Shown: positions 1 through 12,139, counted from the stretch's first letter. The stretch: 64,000 nt of DNA from Myrmaecium sp. VS I D KN 1 (GCA_019775845.1 JADQAV010000026.1:665001-729000), one strand, 5' to 3'. Translations and numbers: made by a program. Notes: a model not told the origin generated them from the letters alone.

Positions 1-857
1 TTACTTGCAGGACCAGGTGCATGCGTTCACCTTCCATCATCACGATAAGGAATAAAGGTATCTACTAGTGATCTTAGCGGCGGCAGCGGCGGCCGCCATC
101 GCCTACACACGCGATGGACCAGGGAATAGCGTAGATAGGTGTACACATGGCGTCATACCGAGCTCTTAAGACTCCTGCCATCAGGGTGGAAGTTGCACGG
201 TGCGATATCAATATGAGGTACTGTAGTACTTGGTGCTTCATAGGTGTAGTGATAGCCCTATCGATTACAAAAAAGGACGAGCGAGAGAGAAAACGCCCGA
301 GTCGACTCAAGACCGCAACGCCGTCCTCAAGAAGAGGAGGAATCAAACACGATCCAAAGGAGCGCATGGCGCAGTGCAAACGCGAGAAAAAGAAAAGGAA
401 TGTCATTCGGCGGGTATAAGGTGAAGTACCTACAGGACAGCCGCAGTCCCAAAGGAGAGGAGAGAAAGGAAAGAAAAGGAAGAAACACGACCGTCCAACT
501 CCCAATATCCACACGAACAAAAGAAGAAAAACGCCATGCCCACTTTTCCCTTACTTCTCGCGATGCAGAGAAGAAAAAGAAACCAACGTCGATCGAAACC
601 ATGAGGAAACAGGAAAAGAAACCCAGTGGCTGGCACAGGTATCAGGTATCAAACGGAGAAAGAGAGAGTGTGTGTGTATGTAGAGGGTGAAAACAGGACA
701 AAGGAATGTGATCAGAGTATAGGAAAAGAAAAACCTGAACCCTGCCCAGGAAAAAAAAAACGTGTCGTATCCTTCGTGCGTGTCGTAGTCGTGCGCCCAT
801 ACCAAAAGGACAAAAACAAGGTGATGATGATGATCATGATGCGTCGTCCCGGGCGTC
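1..857. other. Intergenic, no gene seen
   Basis: No reading frame here looks like a real protein. The plus strand is purine-rich from about 330 to 780, so the minus strand is pyrimidine-rich there. The right end is probably the 3' UTR of the Vps62-like gene. A GCGGCGG-type run lies near 80-97. Confidence 0.5.
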
Positions 858-2915
858 TCAGTTCCTCCTTCTCTTCTTCCTCCTCTTCTCCTCACGTCCC
901 TTCACCTTCCAAGTACCAGCTTGCTTGTGCTCCCTCTCCTCGCGGCCGGCGAACCTCCGCACGTCTTCCGTGGTCATCTCCTCGCCCACTCCAGATCCGC
1001 TCCAACGCCGCGCGATACGCGTGCCGCCGATCCAGTTCTTGATGATGCACTGCCCGTTGCCCTGGCACACATGCTTACGGCCGAGGTTCTTGTATCGCGG
1101 CCCGACGGGGCCGTTGACGTAGTGATACTGGCCTGCAAAGCGGTATTGTCGTGGGTCAGAGAGCGGGTAGAATTTGTCGCCCCAGTGGCCGATGAAGTAG
1201 AACCACTCAGTCGGGGCTTTAGGGGTGATGGTGCTGGAGCGGAGGGTGTCGTTGACGTAGTCGTAGGTGTAGCTGTGGAAGTTCAGGGTCGGGTCCCACA
1301 GCGGGCCTCGGTCCGTCACGTCGTGCAGGAGACCCCACGGAAGCACGTACGGGTGGGTGCCGGCAGTGGCGTACATGGCATGGGTGCCGACGGCCGAGTA
1401 TCCAACGGGCTGGAAAGGTCAGCTGACCGGAATCGTATATCAGATTGCGATTACTTACCCTCTTGCCAATCTTCCCCAGCGCTTCGTAGCTGTAAGCTTC
1501 GCCGAAGTTGTGCTCGCTGAAAAAGACAGCCTTCGGCTGCCCATCCTTGAACCGAACGACCGTATGCTCCCAGTCGCCGACGTGATTGCCGAATCGCAGG
1601 TTGAAGACTTTGTTGCCCAGGTTGTAGCTGTAGAAGAAGAACCAAAAGGCATCAACGACGCCTTGGCCCTTGTCGACGACGATGAGCACGGCAGGCGCGT
1701 CGCTCCGTCCTCCAGACTGTCTCTTCCTCAGCATACGCAGATCGTCCTCTTCCACAACTTCCTCCCCTTCAGGTGTCTCCACAGGCACACGTCCCCTCGG
1801 GTGGTCGGGATTGGGACGAATGCCACCTTTTTCAGTGGTATCGCCAAGACCCACGTCCTGCCACGAGTCGCGGCCTCCGTCCATATCCTCTGGCAACTCG
1901 CCGTCTATTCGGCCGTCCCATTCCGCCCACGGTATCTCTGGTTCATCGCCGTCCGGAGCATCGGGAATGTTCGATTCGCCACCGAGCCAGTCAGGGCGCT
2001 CTTCGACGTTGTCGTCGCTCTTGAGGTAAACAAACTGACCCCACTCGTTGAGGTCGTCTAAGTTGGTGAGGTTGGGGTGCTGCGAGGAGGCCTGCAGCGG
2101 GGTATAGTTGAGGTGCGGGGTAGTGTGGATGAGGTGTTCGGCGATATCGCAAGGCCAAAACTCCTCCTCGGAGTGTAAATGGATGTAGGGCGCGTATTCA
2201 ATGACGTAATCGGGTATCTCGCGCAAAACACGTTCGTCGTGAGACCACTCGTCCGGGTTGGTCTTGCCGCTCCGCCAAAAGTCGCTCAGGTCGTCGTAAT
2301 CGTCCTGTTGCAGGACGGACTGCTGCTTCCGTTTCAGATCGTGCGGGAGACGAACCCATCGTGATCGATCCAGGTGCGACAGTCCGCAGATGCCGAACCA
2401 CGAGCAGGCCTTCCGGTCGAACCAGGAATGAGAGCTCGCGACCCAGCTGGCCTCCTCCGCCCTCTCAGAGGGCGCTGTGATGTTCTCGAAAAGAATGTGT
2501 TGGTAGACTTGGGAGAAAGTGAAGAGGCCGAGCAGGGTGGTAACGATGGCGAAGGGGATTCGCCTGCCCTTCAACATTGGAGTCTGCGAGGCGTTGGAGA
2601 GGCGACCGGCACTATCAATGGATGGGATGGAATAAGAATGCGGTGCAGGTGCGGGTGCGGGTGCAGGCGTGGATGCGGTGTCACGGTGCGGTGGGAAGGG
2701 ATGGGGTATCTCGTCTATGGCTATGTCCTCCTCTTCCAGGTGTGTGTCATGGTGCGCAGAGCTCTGCTCGCTGGCGGGGTGAAAACGAAGGCGGGTGTAT
2801 GCGGAGGAGGAGCGAGGGTGGAGGGCGAGGGAGGAGGTATATGACAGTGAGGTGGAACTGACGTCCCGGGAGGGCAGGAGCGGTGCCTGACCGCCATGAT
2901 GGTCGAGCGCTGGCA
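858..2915 (-). CDS. VPS62: Vps62-family vacuolar protein sorting-associated protein (5' end unresolved)
   Basis: Two exons are clear: 2915-1459 and 1409-858, separated by a 49-nt intron with a GTAAGT donor and TTTCCAG acceptor. The splice joins GKIGKR to PVGYSAVGTHAMYATAGTHP, a hallmark of the Vps62 family (DUF946). Other family signatures are DYVIEYAPYIHLHSEEEFWP with DIAEHLIHTTPHLNYTPL, and GNHVGDWEHTVVRF. A single membrane segment (IPFAIVTTLLGLFTFSQVY) follows KGRR, suggesting a type II signal anchor with a lumenal family domain. Yeast Vps62 affects sorting to the vacuole; the biochemical role is unknown. The start is open. A 28-nt first exon at 2972-2945 (MSSFCPAPS) is frame-compatible but needs a 29-nt intron, short for fungi. 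An internal ATG at 2577 begins just before the membrane segment. The acidic and Pro/Ala-rich stretch between looks coding. The C-terminus is strongly basic. Confidence 0.85.
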
Positions 2916-4264
2916 CTAGAAGCGGAGCAAAGAGTCAGTATTACCTGATGGAGCCGGGCAAAAAGAGCTCATGACATCCTTACTGGTAACGGCACAACGG
3001 ATTCGATGGGGCGAGCGTCGAGCGTCGGTGCTGACAACTGGAAGCTGGGCACTGCGCGAAGCCGAAAGATCCGACGTGTCCGCTCCGATGACAAACCCTA
3101 CCTTATCCGCGCGCTAACCCCGTTGCGATCGGGAAGGGCCAACACGCTTCGGGTGTGCTTTGGACGGTGGGCGGCTTCGGTGGACGCTGGACGGGTCGAC
3201 GATGATGGACGGATGCACGGGTGGACGGGGGTGGACGGGGGCGTCTGCAGGAGAACGTGGAAAGTTGCCAGCGTTGCGGGCCAGCTAAAAGAGAGCGGGA
3301 GCCCGCGGATGATCGACAAGCGGCCCTCCCAGCACGCCTGGCGCTGCCAAACACCACCACCTTCGAGTGTCCGGCTAGGCAGTACCTTAGGCTCTCGTTA
3401 GGTCCCGTCTCACAAGTTACTATCTCAGATACCGATAACGAATGTCGTGAGTCGCTCGATACTTTCTCTCTTTAGCATCGACCTGATACTGACTACCGAG
3501 TACTCGATAGATCTGGAAAGCATGCGCGTAGAGCCTCGTCAGTCTCCAGTCAGTCCTTCACAAAAACCGGAGTCGATGAAACTTTCACCGTCAAGTCGCT
3601 GTGGAGGCTGCTGCATGAAAGACGCGGTCCGGGATGGCACAAGGCAGAGAGCACATCGTCGAGGTGGAGGTGGGAGGAGGGGTCGATATTAGAAAAACCT
3701 CCACCTAGGTCACTCATGCTTATGCGATGGTCGAAAAGAGCGAACTAGCAGGTAAGCTAGCGATGCAAGGCCTGGGTCAGACATCCTCCGATTCATCGAG
3801 GCTTTTCGTTCTAGATGCAGCACGGATCGAGGGACGATAAGTCCGTACGGGAGCACGTCGATTGAACGTGAAAGCACAGCGATCAATCCAGGTTTTCGTC
3901 TTCTCTCTCGTACTTCCTCATCCCTCTTGCGGAGCTGAAGGGGAGACGACAGTTTGCCTACATACCTGCGTACTTAGGCGGGACGAGCAACGAATCCACC
4001 GACCTACATCGCCTATGTACATGGAGATCCCTGAAAGAAGGCGGGGGACAGACACGCACGCCTACTCCTACAATTGAGGGGAAACTCACACACATCCACA
4101 CACCGCAATCTGTCAAATATCGTATGTATGTAAGTCGTCCCGAACAGGTGAGCAAGGGAGGCAGGAAGAATTCACAACCACCAACCGATCACTCAAACCC
4201 TCCGCATTCGAAACACGATGGATGGATAAGAGTCAGCCGGCTAGCCAGCCAGCCAGAAAGCCAA

Positions 4265-4303
4265 ACAGCAGCAACAACAGCAGCAGCAGCAACAGCAGCA
4301 GAG
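4265..4303. repeat. CAG/CAA trinucleotide microsatellite
   Basis: An imperfect run of CAG and CAA triplets. It is not inside any gene I can support. Confidence 0.8.
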
Positions 4304-4596
4304 TGGTGACCATGCCATGACGGTCCACAGACCGACGCCGAACCTCCTCCCCTCCTCCTCCACGGAGCGAGCCTCCTCCGACCGACAAGGCGCGCCTCAA
4401 AAAAAACGCCCGCCCATCCAAATCCGCCCAGTTATAGGGCTGCCCTTGCCCATATCTAGCCAAGCCTAGCCAAGCCCCCCCAGCCCAGCTGGCCGTTCTC
4501 GGCGAAAGCTTGGCGCGCCCGAACACGGGTCTCCGTCTTCCGGCTGGGCATCCCGGCAGGAAATGGAAGACGTCGTCGGCGTCGGGGATTTCCGTG

Positions 4597-4599
<3 letters not shown>

Positions 4600-4635
<36 letters not shown>
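4600..4635. repeat. (CTG)12 microsatellite
   Basis: Twelve perfect CTG triplets in an intergenic stretch. A shorter (CTG)5 run lies near 5107-5122. Confidence 0.9.
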
Positions 4636-4636
<1 letters not shown>

Positions 4637-5660
4637 CGCCGGATAAAATGGCTCGCGATGCTGAGGGGTTTGGACTTCTGCTAAATGGCTGGAGAGAGGC
4701 TTCCTTCCTCCGTACCTACACTCAGCTCTTTCAATTTTCATGGGTCTCGCGGTCGCGGAATCGTGACGTTTTCGGTTCCGACAGGTGCTACTCCAAGTGG
4801 TCCGGGTCGCGGGTGCGGGTAAGCGGCCGGCCGCCGGTAGGGCAGGCATGGTCAGGCAGCCAGTATCGCCTTCTCTCACCCCCGTTTCCGGGCGATGAAT
4901 GACGCCACCATCACATCCTCTTTTTTCTGTTTTTTCCCTCATGACTCGCGCAGGAAGACGCGGGGAGGGCAGCATAAGGTAGGTAAGGTAAGACATACAT
5001 GTTCTCTTTGCAGGCATGGCGTAGGTAGTTACGCATCACGTTTCTATGGAGTAGCTTTTGTATGATGCATAAAACTATAATACATAGAAAAATGGCGGTT
5101 TATGCCGCTGCTGCTGCTGCTGTTGTGTGACACCGGGTTCGTCTCCACTGATTTCGCTCACCTTGCCGATCGCGATCGCGATCACGGTTCGAAAAGCACC
5201 CATGCTTTTTTTATGATAGCTGGAGGGGGAGGCTCGTATTGTTGCCGATCGGCTTTCCATTGATCAAGATCACATGAGAACGTTTGCCTTACCTTTCATT
5301 CCATCCGGAGAGGAGGCAGAAGTTCCTCCTACGGAACGAACTCGGCCGGCCGGCTTAGATCCGCACAAGCGTCGATATCCCCGATATCCCCGGTGGCTTA
5401 CACTAAACATTCTGACTAGTGACCGCGACGCTAGGTAGGTATTCGGAGAACTCCAGTGTTATCCGTACCTTGCACTTTGGACCTTAAGGTACCACCTCCG
5501 GCAACTAGTCACACTCGCCCTTCCTCTCTTTCGCCATTTCTAAGCCGCCGCGAAAAACGGGATCCCCCGAGACACGCCTGGACGGGAGTTACCGAGCTGC
5601 TTCCTCTAGGGAAAAAGAAGAAGAAAAGAAGAACAAAAATCCAGGTGCTGAGAGGCACTG

Positions 5661-7030
5661 ATGGCGGAGCCCGCTTCGGCCCCGAAGCCTCATCCTCCTC
5701 CCCCTCCGCCGACGATGACGACGGAGAAGCCGCTCGTCGATGCCAGCGCCGCCGACGGGGACCAGAGCGAGTGGGAATACGAGTATGACGCAACTGAAAC
5801 CGAGGTGAGTCAAAAGAAGAAAAGAAGAAAAGAAAACACACGGACTTCCGCGTGCTCCCGGCGATGGGGATGGGAGGAGGGGGAAGGGGATCGCATGTGA
5901 TCACGCGTCGCACGCGCCTCATGTTCAGTGTCTGTGTCTGTGTGCGCACGCATGGGAACTGACTCAATCCCTGTTCACTCGCTCGCTCACTCATTCATTG
6001 AACCGTTTGTATTTCGTCCGTCCGGTCCCTCACAACTTTCGCATAGGATTTCTACATCACCCTCGACCTAAGCGCGACCGCGGAGCCAGGACAGCGGAGC
6101 CCGCGCGGAAACTTCCTCGCCGGCGAACTCGCCGGCACGACGACTGCGGCGTCGCCAGCGTCGGCAGCGTCGGCGGGGGCGGCGGCGGGGGATCCGACCA
6201 ACAGCCATAGCAACCGCAATAGCAATGCTAAACAGAACCACAGCACCCACGATGACGGCAACGAGGAAGAAAGCCATGGCAACGACATGCAGATTCTCGA
6301 CCTCGGCAGTTCCAACCCGCTGATCATCTACCGCGGCCAACTCTTCAGCTGCCACTGGGCCTCCGCGCTCGGGACGGACCTTTTCTTCCGCCGCCGCCGA
6401 CGGCGCCAACATGCCGAGCACGCCAACTCCTCCGCCTCCTCCACCTCCTCCTCCGCCTCCGAAACCGAAGACGATGACGCCTCCGACAACGAGGAGGAGG
6501 AAGACGAGGACCCGCCCCTCCGCCCCCTCGGACCCACCCACGACCTCCTCGCCACCAGCACCCTCCGCCTCATCGCCAACAACGCACACCTGCGTCTACG
6601 CGACAGCAATCCAAACATCACCGCCAATCCCACCACCAACCCCGCATCCCCCACATCCCCCTCCGCCACAGGCCCAGGCCCAGGCCCGGGCCCAGGCGCA
6701 AGCGCAAGCATGACGCAAGCCCAGTTCCTCGCGAAGATCAACGCGCGCAAGGCGCGTCGGGGGCACGCGGATCGCGCGCCCACGACGCATCAGCGGAGGA
6801 AGGGGGGGTTGACGTGGGGTGGTGGTGGTGGGAGTGGGGATGGGGATCGGGAGGGGCAGCCAGAAACGCAGGCGCAGGGGCAAGAGCTTGCTGGTTCGGC
6901 GTCGGCTGCTGCTGCTGCTTCCACTGCTGCGGAGGTCGCGGAGGGAGGAGGAGGGGGAGGGGGGAGCGATGCGGATGCGGATGCGGAAGCGGAAGCGGAC
7001 GTAGACATGCCCGATGCGGATGCAGCGTGA
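5661..7030 (+). CDS. sfc7: Transcription factor TFIIIC subunit 6 (tau55/Sfc7/GTF3C6-like)
   Basis: Exons 5661-5804 and 6047-7030 give 375 aa. The 242-nt intron has a GTGAGT donor and GCATAG acceptor. It splits EWEYEYDATETE from DFYITLDLS; together with DMQILDLGSSNPLIIYRGQL and FSCHWASALGTDLFF this is the TFIIIC sub6 triple-barrel domain (PF10419). TFIIIC binds internal promoters of tRNA genes and recruits TFIIIB for RNA polymerase III; tau55 belongs to the tauA half. The domain lies at roughly residues 38-150 and is interrupted by a Ser/Asn/Ala-rich loop. The remainder is low-complexity: Ser/Glu/Asp-rich, then Gly-Pro repeats, polyalanine, and an Asp-Ala terminal tract. There is no phosphatase-like domain of the kind fused to yeast Tfc7. 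The gene ends tail to tail with the stomatin-like gene. Confidence 0.88.
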
Positions 7031-7467
7031 GAGGGATTCAGGAGTGAAGATGGATCAGCGCCGTACGAGATTTTTGCTTTTTATATCCTCGTGGACGGGA
7101 GAAGAAGAAGAAGGGCGATGAAGGAGAAGAAGGGTATCAAAGTTACTACGTGATTAACCTACGCAATCCAGCATATCCTATCCTGCCCATCCGTCCGCCT
7201 GTGCAGCTGACACATCCGAAGTGAGACGAGCGGACTAAGGAAGCCAAATAAAAAGAAAGGACAGGGAAATGAGAGGGAGACAACTCAAAGGGAGGAGACC
7301 AAACGAACAAGCCAAGCAAGAAGGAAGAAAAAAAGGACATGATCCAAAGCCAAAAGAAAGAAGACGTGAACGGTCACGCAGGGGAATCATCAAGTACGCA
7401 CGCACGCATCATTAGCCCTTCCACCTCCATCCTCCACCGCGCAGTTCTCCCTCCTCATCCATCCCGA
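7031..7467. other. Convergent 3' region between TFIIIC subunit and stomatin-like genes
   Basis: A 437-nt spacer between two stop codons facing each other. It is purine-rich on the plus strand and probably holds both 3' UTRs. No gene seen. Confidence 0.6.
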
Positions 7468-8672
7468 CTACATATTCTCGACAATCTGCGCATTCGCCGC
7501 GCGCTGAAGGCCCTGGCTGCCCACGCCAAACTCCTGCGCCAGGGCAAACGGATCGTCCGCCCCGCTAGGCCCCGACCCCTCGCCCGCGGCCTCGACCTCC
7601 GCCCGCGCGAGCTGGCTGACGACGGACTGGTTGGGGGCGGGGAGGAAGATGACCTTGCTGTTGGCGGCGCGGGCCATCTGGGTCATGGCCTCGAGGTAGC
7701 GGATCTGCATGGCGGGCGCGGAGGAGAGGATGTCGGCGGCCTGGCGCATGAGCTTCGCGCTCTCGACCTCGGCCCGGGCCGCGATCACCTTGGCCTCGCC
7801 CGTCCGCTTGCTCTGCGCCGCCATCGAGAGCGAGTCCTGCAGCTCCTGGCTGAAGATGATGTCCTTGATCAGCATGCTCTCGACCTCGGTCCCCCACCCC
7901 TGCGCCGTCTCCTCGATGATCTCCCGGATGCTCTGCGCGATCTCCTCCCGTCGCTCGATCACGTCCTGCAGCACCCGCGCCCCGATCACGTGCCGCAGCG
8001 TCGTCTGCGTCCGCTCGACGAGCGCTTGCCGGATGTTGGAGATGCCGAAGGCGGCCTTGTGCGGCGACGTGATGCGGTAGTAGATCACGCTCGTCAGGTG
8101 CAGCGACACGTTGTCCTTGGTCATGCAGACTTGCTTGGGGACCTCTAGCAGCAGACATCACACCATCATCGTCAGCGCAAGTCGAGTCGAGCGAACGCGA
8201 GAAAGCAAGCGCGCGAGAAAGAAAATCAGAAGAAGGGACACCCACCAACAATCTGGATCTTCACATCCACCTGAATCAACTCCTCACTGAGCGGGTTGAC
8301 CTTCACCAAGCCCGGATCCACCGCGCGTGCAAACCGTCCGAACTTGGTCACCAACCCCACGTTCCCCTGGCGGACGGGCTTGTACGGGTTCGGACAGCAG
8401 ACGCAGCCCGGGATCGCCCCCAGCGTGCCCACCGCCGTCCCCAGCCCGTTGATCATCGCCCCGTACCACCCGTGCTGGCTGTTCTCCTCTGTGTCCGGCT
8501 GGATGACCCGCGCGTACGAGGTTTGCAGGTCCTCCCGCCGCGCGGGCTGCACTTTGACCAGGGGGTCGGTGCCGTTGGTGGTGGTGTTGTCCCCGAGACC
8601 GCGCGCCCAGGCGGCGGCTTTGCTGCTGCTGGCGCCTGCCGCGGGGTCGGACGGCTGGTCCCTTGTCGTCAT
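7468..8672 (-). CDS. Stomatin/band 7 (SPFH-domain) membrane protein
   Basis: Exons 8672-8246 and 8144-7468 encode 367 aa. The 101-nt intron has a GTGGGT donor and CTAG acceptor. It falls inside the SPFH domain, joining VDVKIQIV to EVPKQVCMTKDNVSLHL. Features in order: a Ser/Ala-rich N-terminus; a short hydrophobic Gly/Ala and Cys stretch (LGAIPGCVCC, about residue 90-97) that could be a hairpin insertion or palmitoylation site; an SPFH core with GNVGLVTKFGRF; then a long charged helix (ALVERTQTTLR, IREIIEE, RAEVESAKLMRQAADIL). This layout is that of eukaryotic stomatins rather than prohibitins. Such proteins oligomerise on membranes and scaffold microdomains. The substrate or partner cannot be read from the sequence. 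The ATG at 8672 is the first in frame and gives a natural N-terminus. Confidence 0.88.
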
Positions 8673-9856
8673 TGTCTTTGATGTCGTCGTCGTCGGGACA
8701 GGAGAGGAAGGAAAGGAGGAAAGAAAGCGACGAAAGAGAGCCGGCGGGCTTTGCTTGCGCGATGGATTTACTGTGCGGTGCGAGTCCGATCGCAGTTACG
8801 AGTCCTTGACGGCTGGTTAAGTACCGCGTATACGATATGATGCGATAAATGTCGCAAGAAGCCGGCAGGTTCGTCGGCAATACCGATGGGAAAAGCGGAG
8901 AAGAATAGAAGGTCGTGAAGGATGGATAAATGGATGTACTCCCAGGTGGACGATGATGGGATGGGGATCGCCTGACCTTTAATAAACAGTAGGTACTAGG
9001 TAGCTATAACAAGGTAAGGTATCAAGGGTATGTAGGAACCGAGCTACCCTGATCCCTTAGGTAACCGTCTACCTACCTTACCTACCCCAGCACAAGGGCA
9101 GCAGGGCTGAGCGGGGGCGGGGCAAGGTGCCAGGGTGCCAAGGTGCCGGGGGTGCCGGGGTGCCGATCCGCCACCCGTAAACCTAATTCACTCAATACTA
9201 ACCGTGAAAGGTTAACTAGGTAGACGATGGAACGCTTTGTGGGAGGAGCGAGGCGGTGCTGGGTGTGTCGGCACGTTGGGATGCTGAGGGCTTTGTGAGG
9301 GATGAATGGAGGGGAAGGGGTATGCTCGTCATAGACGATCGATTACTTCGGGACGTACGACTCCCTACCGTGCGTACGTACGTAGTCAAGTAGTAGCTAA
9401 GCTTAAGTTTGAATTGGCCACGTTAAATATACAGTACCTCATAGAGCGCGGGAGTGTAGGTTGATAACTTACTGCTGCCTGCTTCTTTCTCCTGCTTCAC
9501 TTCAGGATCGATGACAGGATAGCATACATAGAATTGAATTGGATAGGAAGCGATGAGAGGATGCGAAGAGGGGAAAACGGCTATAGTGATGTGATAGAGC
9601 AATGCAGCATACGGAACTGACAGATGTAATCTCGTCGCCGGAAAAGCTGCTGGTACACACGAGTGATATCATGCTTGATGAAAATCATATACTCATAGGT
9701 ATTATTGACGATTATGATAGATACTATAAATATAGCTTTCCTAATCCAAGAAAGCCAACTCCCATTTTTACAAAGAACGAGAAAGAAAACGCAAGAAAAA
9801 AGAAAGGTATCAAACTCCCTCCCCCAAATCCCCCCAAAAACGCCCAATCACCCCCC
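8673..9856. other. Intergenic between two minus-strand genes
   Basis: No gene seen. It contains the stomatin-like gene's promoter on the left and the 3' region of the acyl-CoA synthetase on the right. Short TAGGTA/TACCTA motifs are frequent at 8990-9090, and a GGTGCC minisatellite lies at 9124-9164. The right third (9640-9860) is A+T-richer. Confidence 0.5.
9124..9164. repeat. 8-9 bp minisatellite, five GGTGCC-core units
   Basis: Five consecutive units such as AAGGTGCC, AGGGTGCC and GGGGTGCC, with one unit a base longer. Intergenic. Confidence 0.8.
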
Positions 9857-12030
9857 TCACAACCTCGCCCGCACACCTCCCTCCTCCACCGGCCGATGCC
9901 GTTCCGCGCCCGCATGGAGCAGGAAATACTCCCGCACCTTCCGCCGCGCCATCGCCACGGCGGCAGGATCCTCAATGGTCCCAGGAACCTCAACCGGACG
10001 ATCGAACTCGCCCCGCACCGCGTGCTCCAGCAGCGCGCGCAGCACCCGACGCAGGCTCTTGCCGCTGCGCGTCTTCGGGATGATGCCGCGGCCCTGGACG
10101 ATGCCGCCGAGGCAGGCGATGGCGCCGATCTGCGTGCGGATGCGGTGTTGGATCTCGGCGTGCAGCTGGGCCGAGGGGACCGCGGGCGGGTGCGGGTGGT
10201 CCGGGTGGGCGTGCCCGGCCAACGTGATGAAGGCGAAGGGGAGGTGGCCCTTGAGCGCGTCCGGGATGCCGACCACGGCCGCTTCGGCCACGGCCGGGTG
10301 CGAGGTGATGACTTGCTCGATCGCGCCCGTGCTGAACCGGTGCGCGGCCACGTTGATGATGTCGTCCGTCCGCGCCATGATGTGCACGTACCCGTCCGCG
10401 TCCATCATGCCGGCGTCCCCCGTGTCGACCCATCGGCCGTCGAAGCGCTTTAGATAGCCCCGGTAGAAGCGCTCGTCGTCCTGCCAGAGCGTGGTGAAGG
10501 AGGTCGGGGCGAGCGGGATGGCCATGACGATGTTGCCCATCTGCCCGCGTGCGAGCTCGTGGCCTTCGTCGTTGACGACGCGGACGTCGAATCCGGGGAG
10601 CGGTTTGCCTGCGGAACCGGGTCGGATGGGCAGAGGTTTAATCCGCTCGTTGCTGTGATAATCGAGGCCGGCGGGAGCGCTGAGCGCGAGGCCCGTAATC
10701 GGCGAACCAGACTCGGAAGACCACCAGTTATCGACGACGCAGGCATCCGGGGCGCAGTACTTGCCGAGGAGGTCTTGATACATCTGAACGATGCTGGGCT
10801 CGCTGCGTTCCCCGGCGAGGAAGATGGCCCGGAGACTCTTGAGGCCGCCGCGCTCACCCCGCTCGACGAAGTAGTCATTGTCCCCGTCTTCCCGCCTGAT
10901 CGCCCGGAGAGCCGTCGGTGCGGTGTACATGACAGTGGCCTTGTTTTCTTCGACGATGCGCCAGAAGCTGCTGGCGTTGGGCGTGCCAACGGGCTTGCCT
11001 TCGAAGAGGACGGTAGTCGCACCCGCGAGGAGAGGCCCATATACGATATAGGAGTGGCCAACCACCCATCCAACATCCGATGCGCAGAACATCACATCCC
11101 CAGGCCCATGGATGCCCATCATGTACTTGATCGATAAGCTCATGCCGACCGCATGGCCACCGGCCTCGCGGAGGACGCCTTTGGGCAACCCGGTTGTGCC
11201 GCTCGTGTAGATGATATAGAGCGGATCGCTGCTTTTGACGGGCACCGGATCTGCCTTGATGTTTCTGTCTCTCGCGCTACTGACTAGCGTTTGCCAGTTG
11301 CGCTCGCCGTTCTCCTCCTGCACAGGTTCCCATTTGAGTTCATCCCGTTGCCAGATGATTGTTCTCGGCGGCGTATGCTTGCTCTTCTCGTAGGCACCCA
11401 GGAGCAGCTTCTGATAGCCCAAAGGCCCTTTAGACCCCTCGATTCCGCAGGAGGCCGTCATGACGATCTTGGGGTTGCAGGAGTCTATCCTCTGAGCGAG
11501 CGACGCCGACGCGAAACCGCCAAAGACAACGGCGTGGACCGCACCCAACCGTGCGGTAGCAAGCATGGCGTATATAGCTTGGGGTATCATAGGCACTAGC
11601 ATCGGTTAGCATCCACTTCAAAGAAATCTGCCAGACAGTACTTACTGTAAATCAAAACGACATCTCCCTTCCCAACACCCTCCTCTCTCAAGACACCAGC
11701 CAGCGTCTCCACTTCCTCCAACAACTTCCTATACGTGATCTTGTCCTTCTTCCCCGTCACCGGGCTGTCCCAACTGATCGCAACAACATCCCCGTTCCCC
11801 TTCTCAACGTGTCGGTCCACGCAGTTGTACGTGGTGTTGATCTCGCCGTCCGGGAACCAGCTCCAGTGCTCGTGAGCCGCGCCGCTGCGGAGCTGCCTGG
11901 TGCGTGTGGCCAAGGCGCGGGACGGCTTCTGGTGCCAGCTTAGTTGCTCGGCGTGGCGGGTCCAGAAGGACTCTGGGTCTCGGATGGCGGCGGCGTAGAC
12001 GCGGTCCTGGAGGTGCTCTTGGTGCCCCAT
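9857..12030 (-). CDS. Short-chain acyl-CoA synthetase, ACSS3/propionyl-CoA synthetase-like
   Basis: Exons 12030-11646 and 11595-9857 give 707 aa, close to ACSS3-type enzymes. The 50-nt intron splits an ATG codon (VLIY-M-PMIPQ). It should convert a short acid such as propionate, with ATP and CoA, into the acyl-CoA. Motifs: P-loop YTSGTTGLPKG (258-268), DNWWSSESG, DTGD (519-522), and PKTRSGK with the catalytic lysine at about 641. The family-typical GSPITGLALSAPAGLDY separates it from plain acetyl-CoA synthetase. The protein ends ARL, a PTS1-type tripeptide. Start: ATG 12030 (MGHQEHLQDR) matches the usual length. An in-frame ATG at 12288 would add 86 residues containing a basic/aromatic segment and a polythreonine run encoded by a CA-rich repeat; it could be a presequence or simply leader. 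Substrate is inferred from family resemblance. Confidence 0.88.
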
Positions 12031-12097
12031 TGCGTCTTGGGGGAGGGCTTGATGACGATGACGAGGGGGGACATGGAGAGGACTGGGGGGCGGTGTG

Positions 12098-12139
12098 GTG
12101 GTTGTAGTTGTGGTTGTGATTGTGGTTGTGGTTGTGGTG
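12098..12139. repeat. Imperfect hexamer repeat (GGTTGT / ACAACC)
   Basis: A CA-rich run on the minus strand just upstream of the ATG at 12030. It is either leader sequence or, if ATG 12288 is used, codes for polythreonine. Confidence 0.8.

Larger units (their letters stand above)
2973..5660. other. Intergenic, about 2.7 kb, no gene seen
   Basis: No convincing coding sequence on either strand. It contains CAG/CAA and CTG microsatellites and several TAGGTA/TACCTA motifs. The right end (about 5450-5660) should hold the promoter and leader of the TFIIIC subunit gene. A multi-exon gene of unknown family cannot be excluded. Confidence 0.5.
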
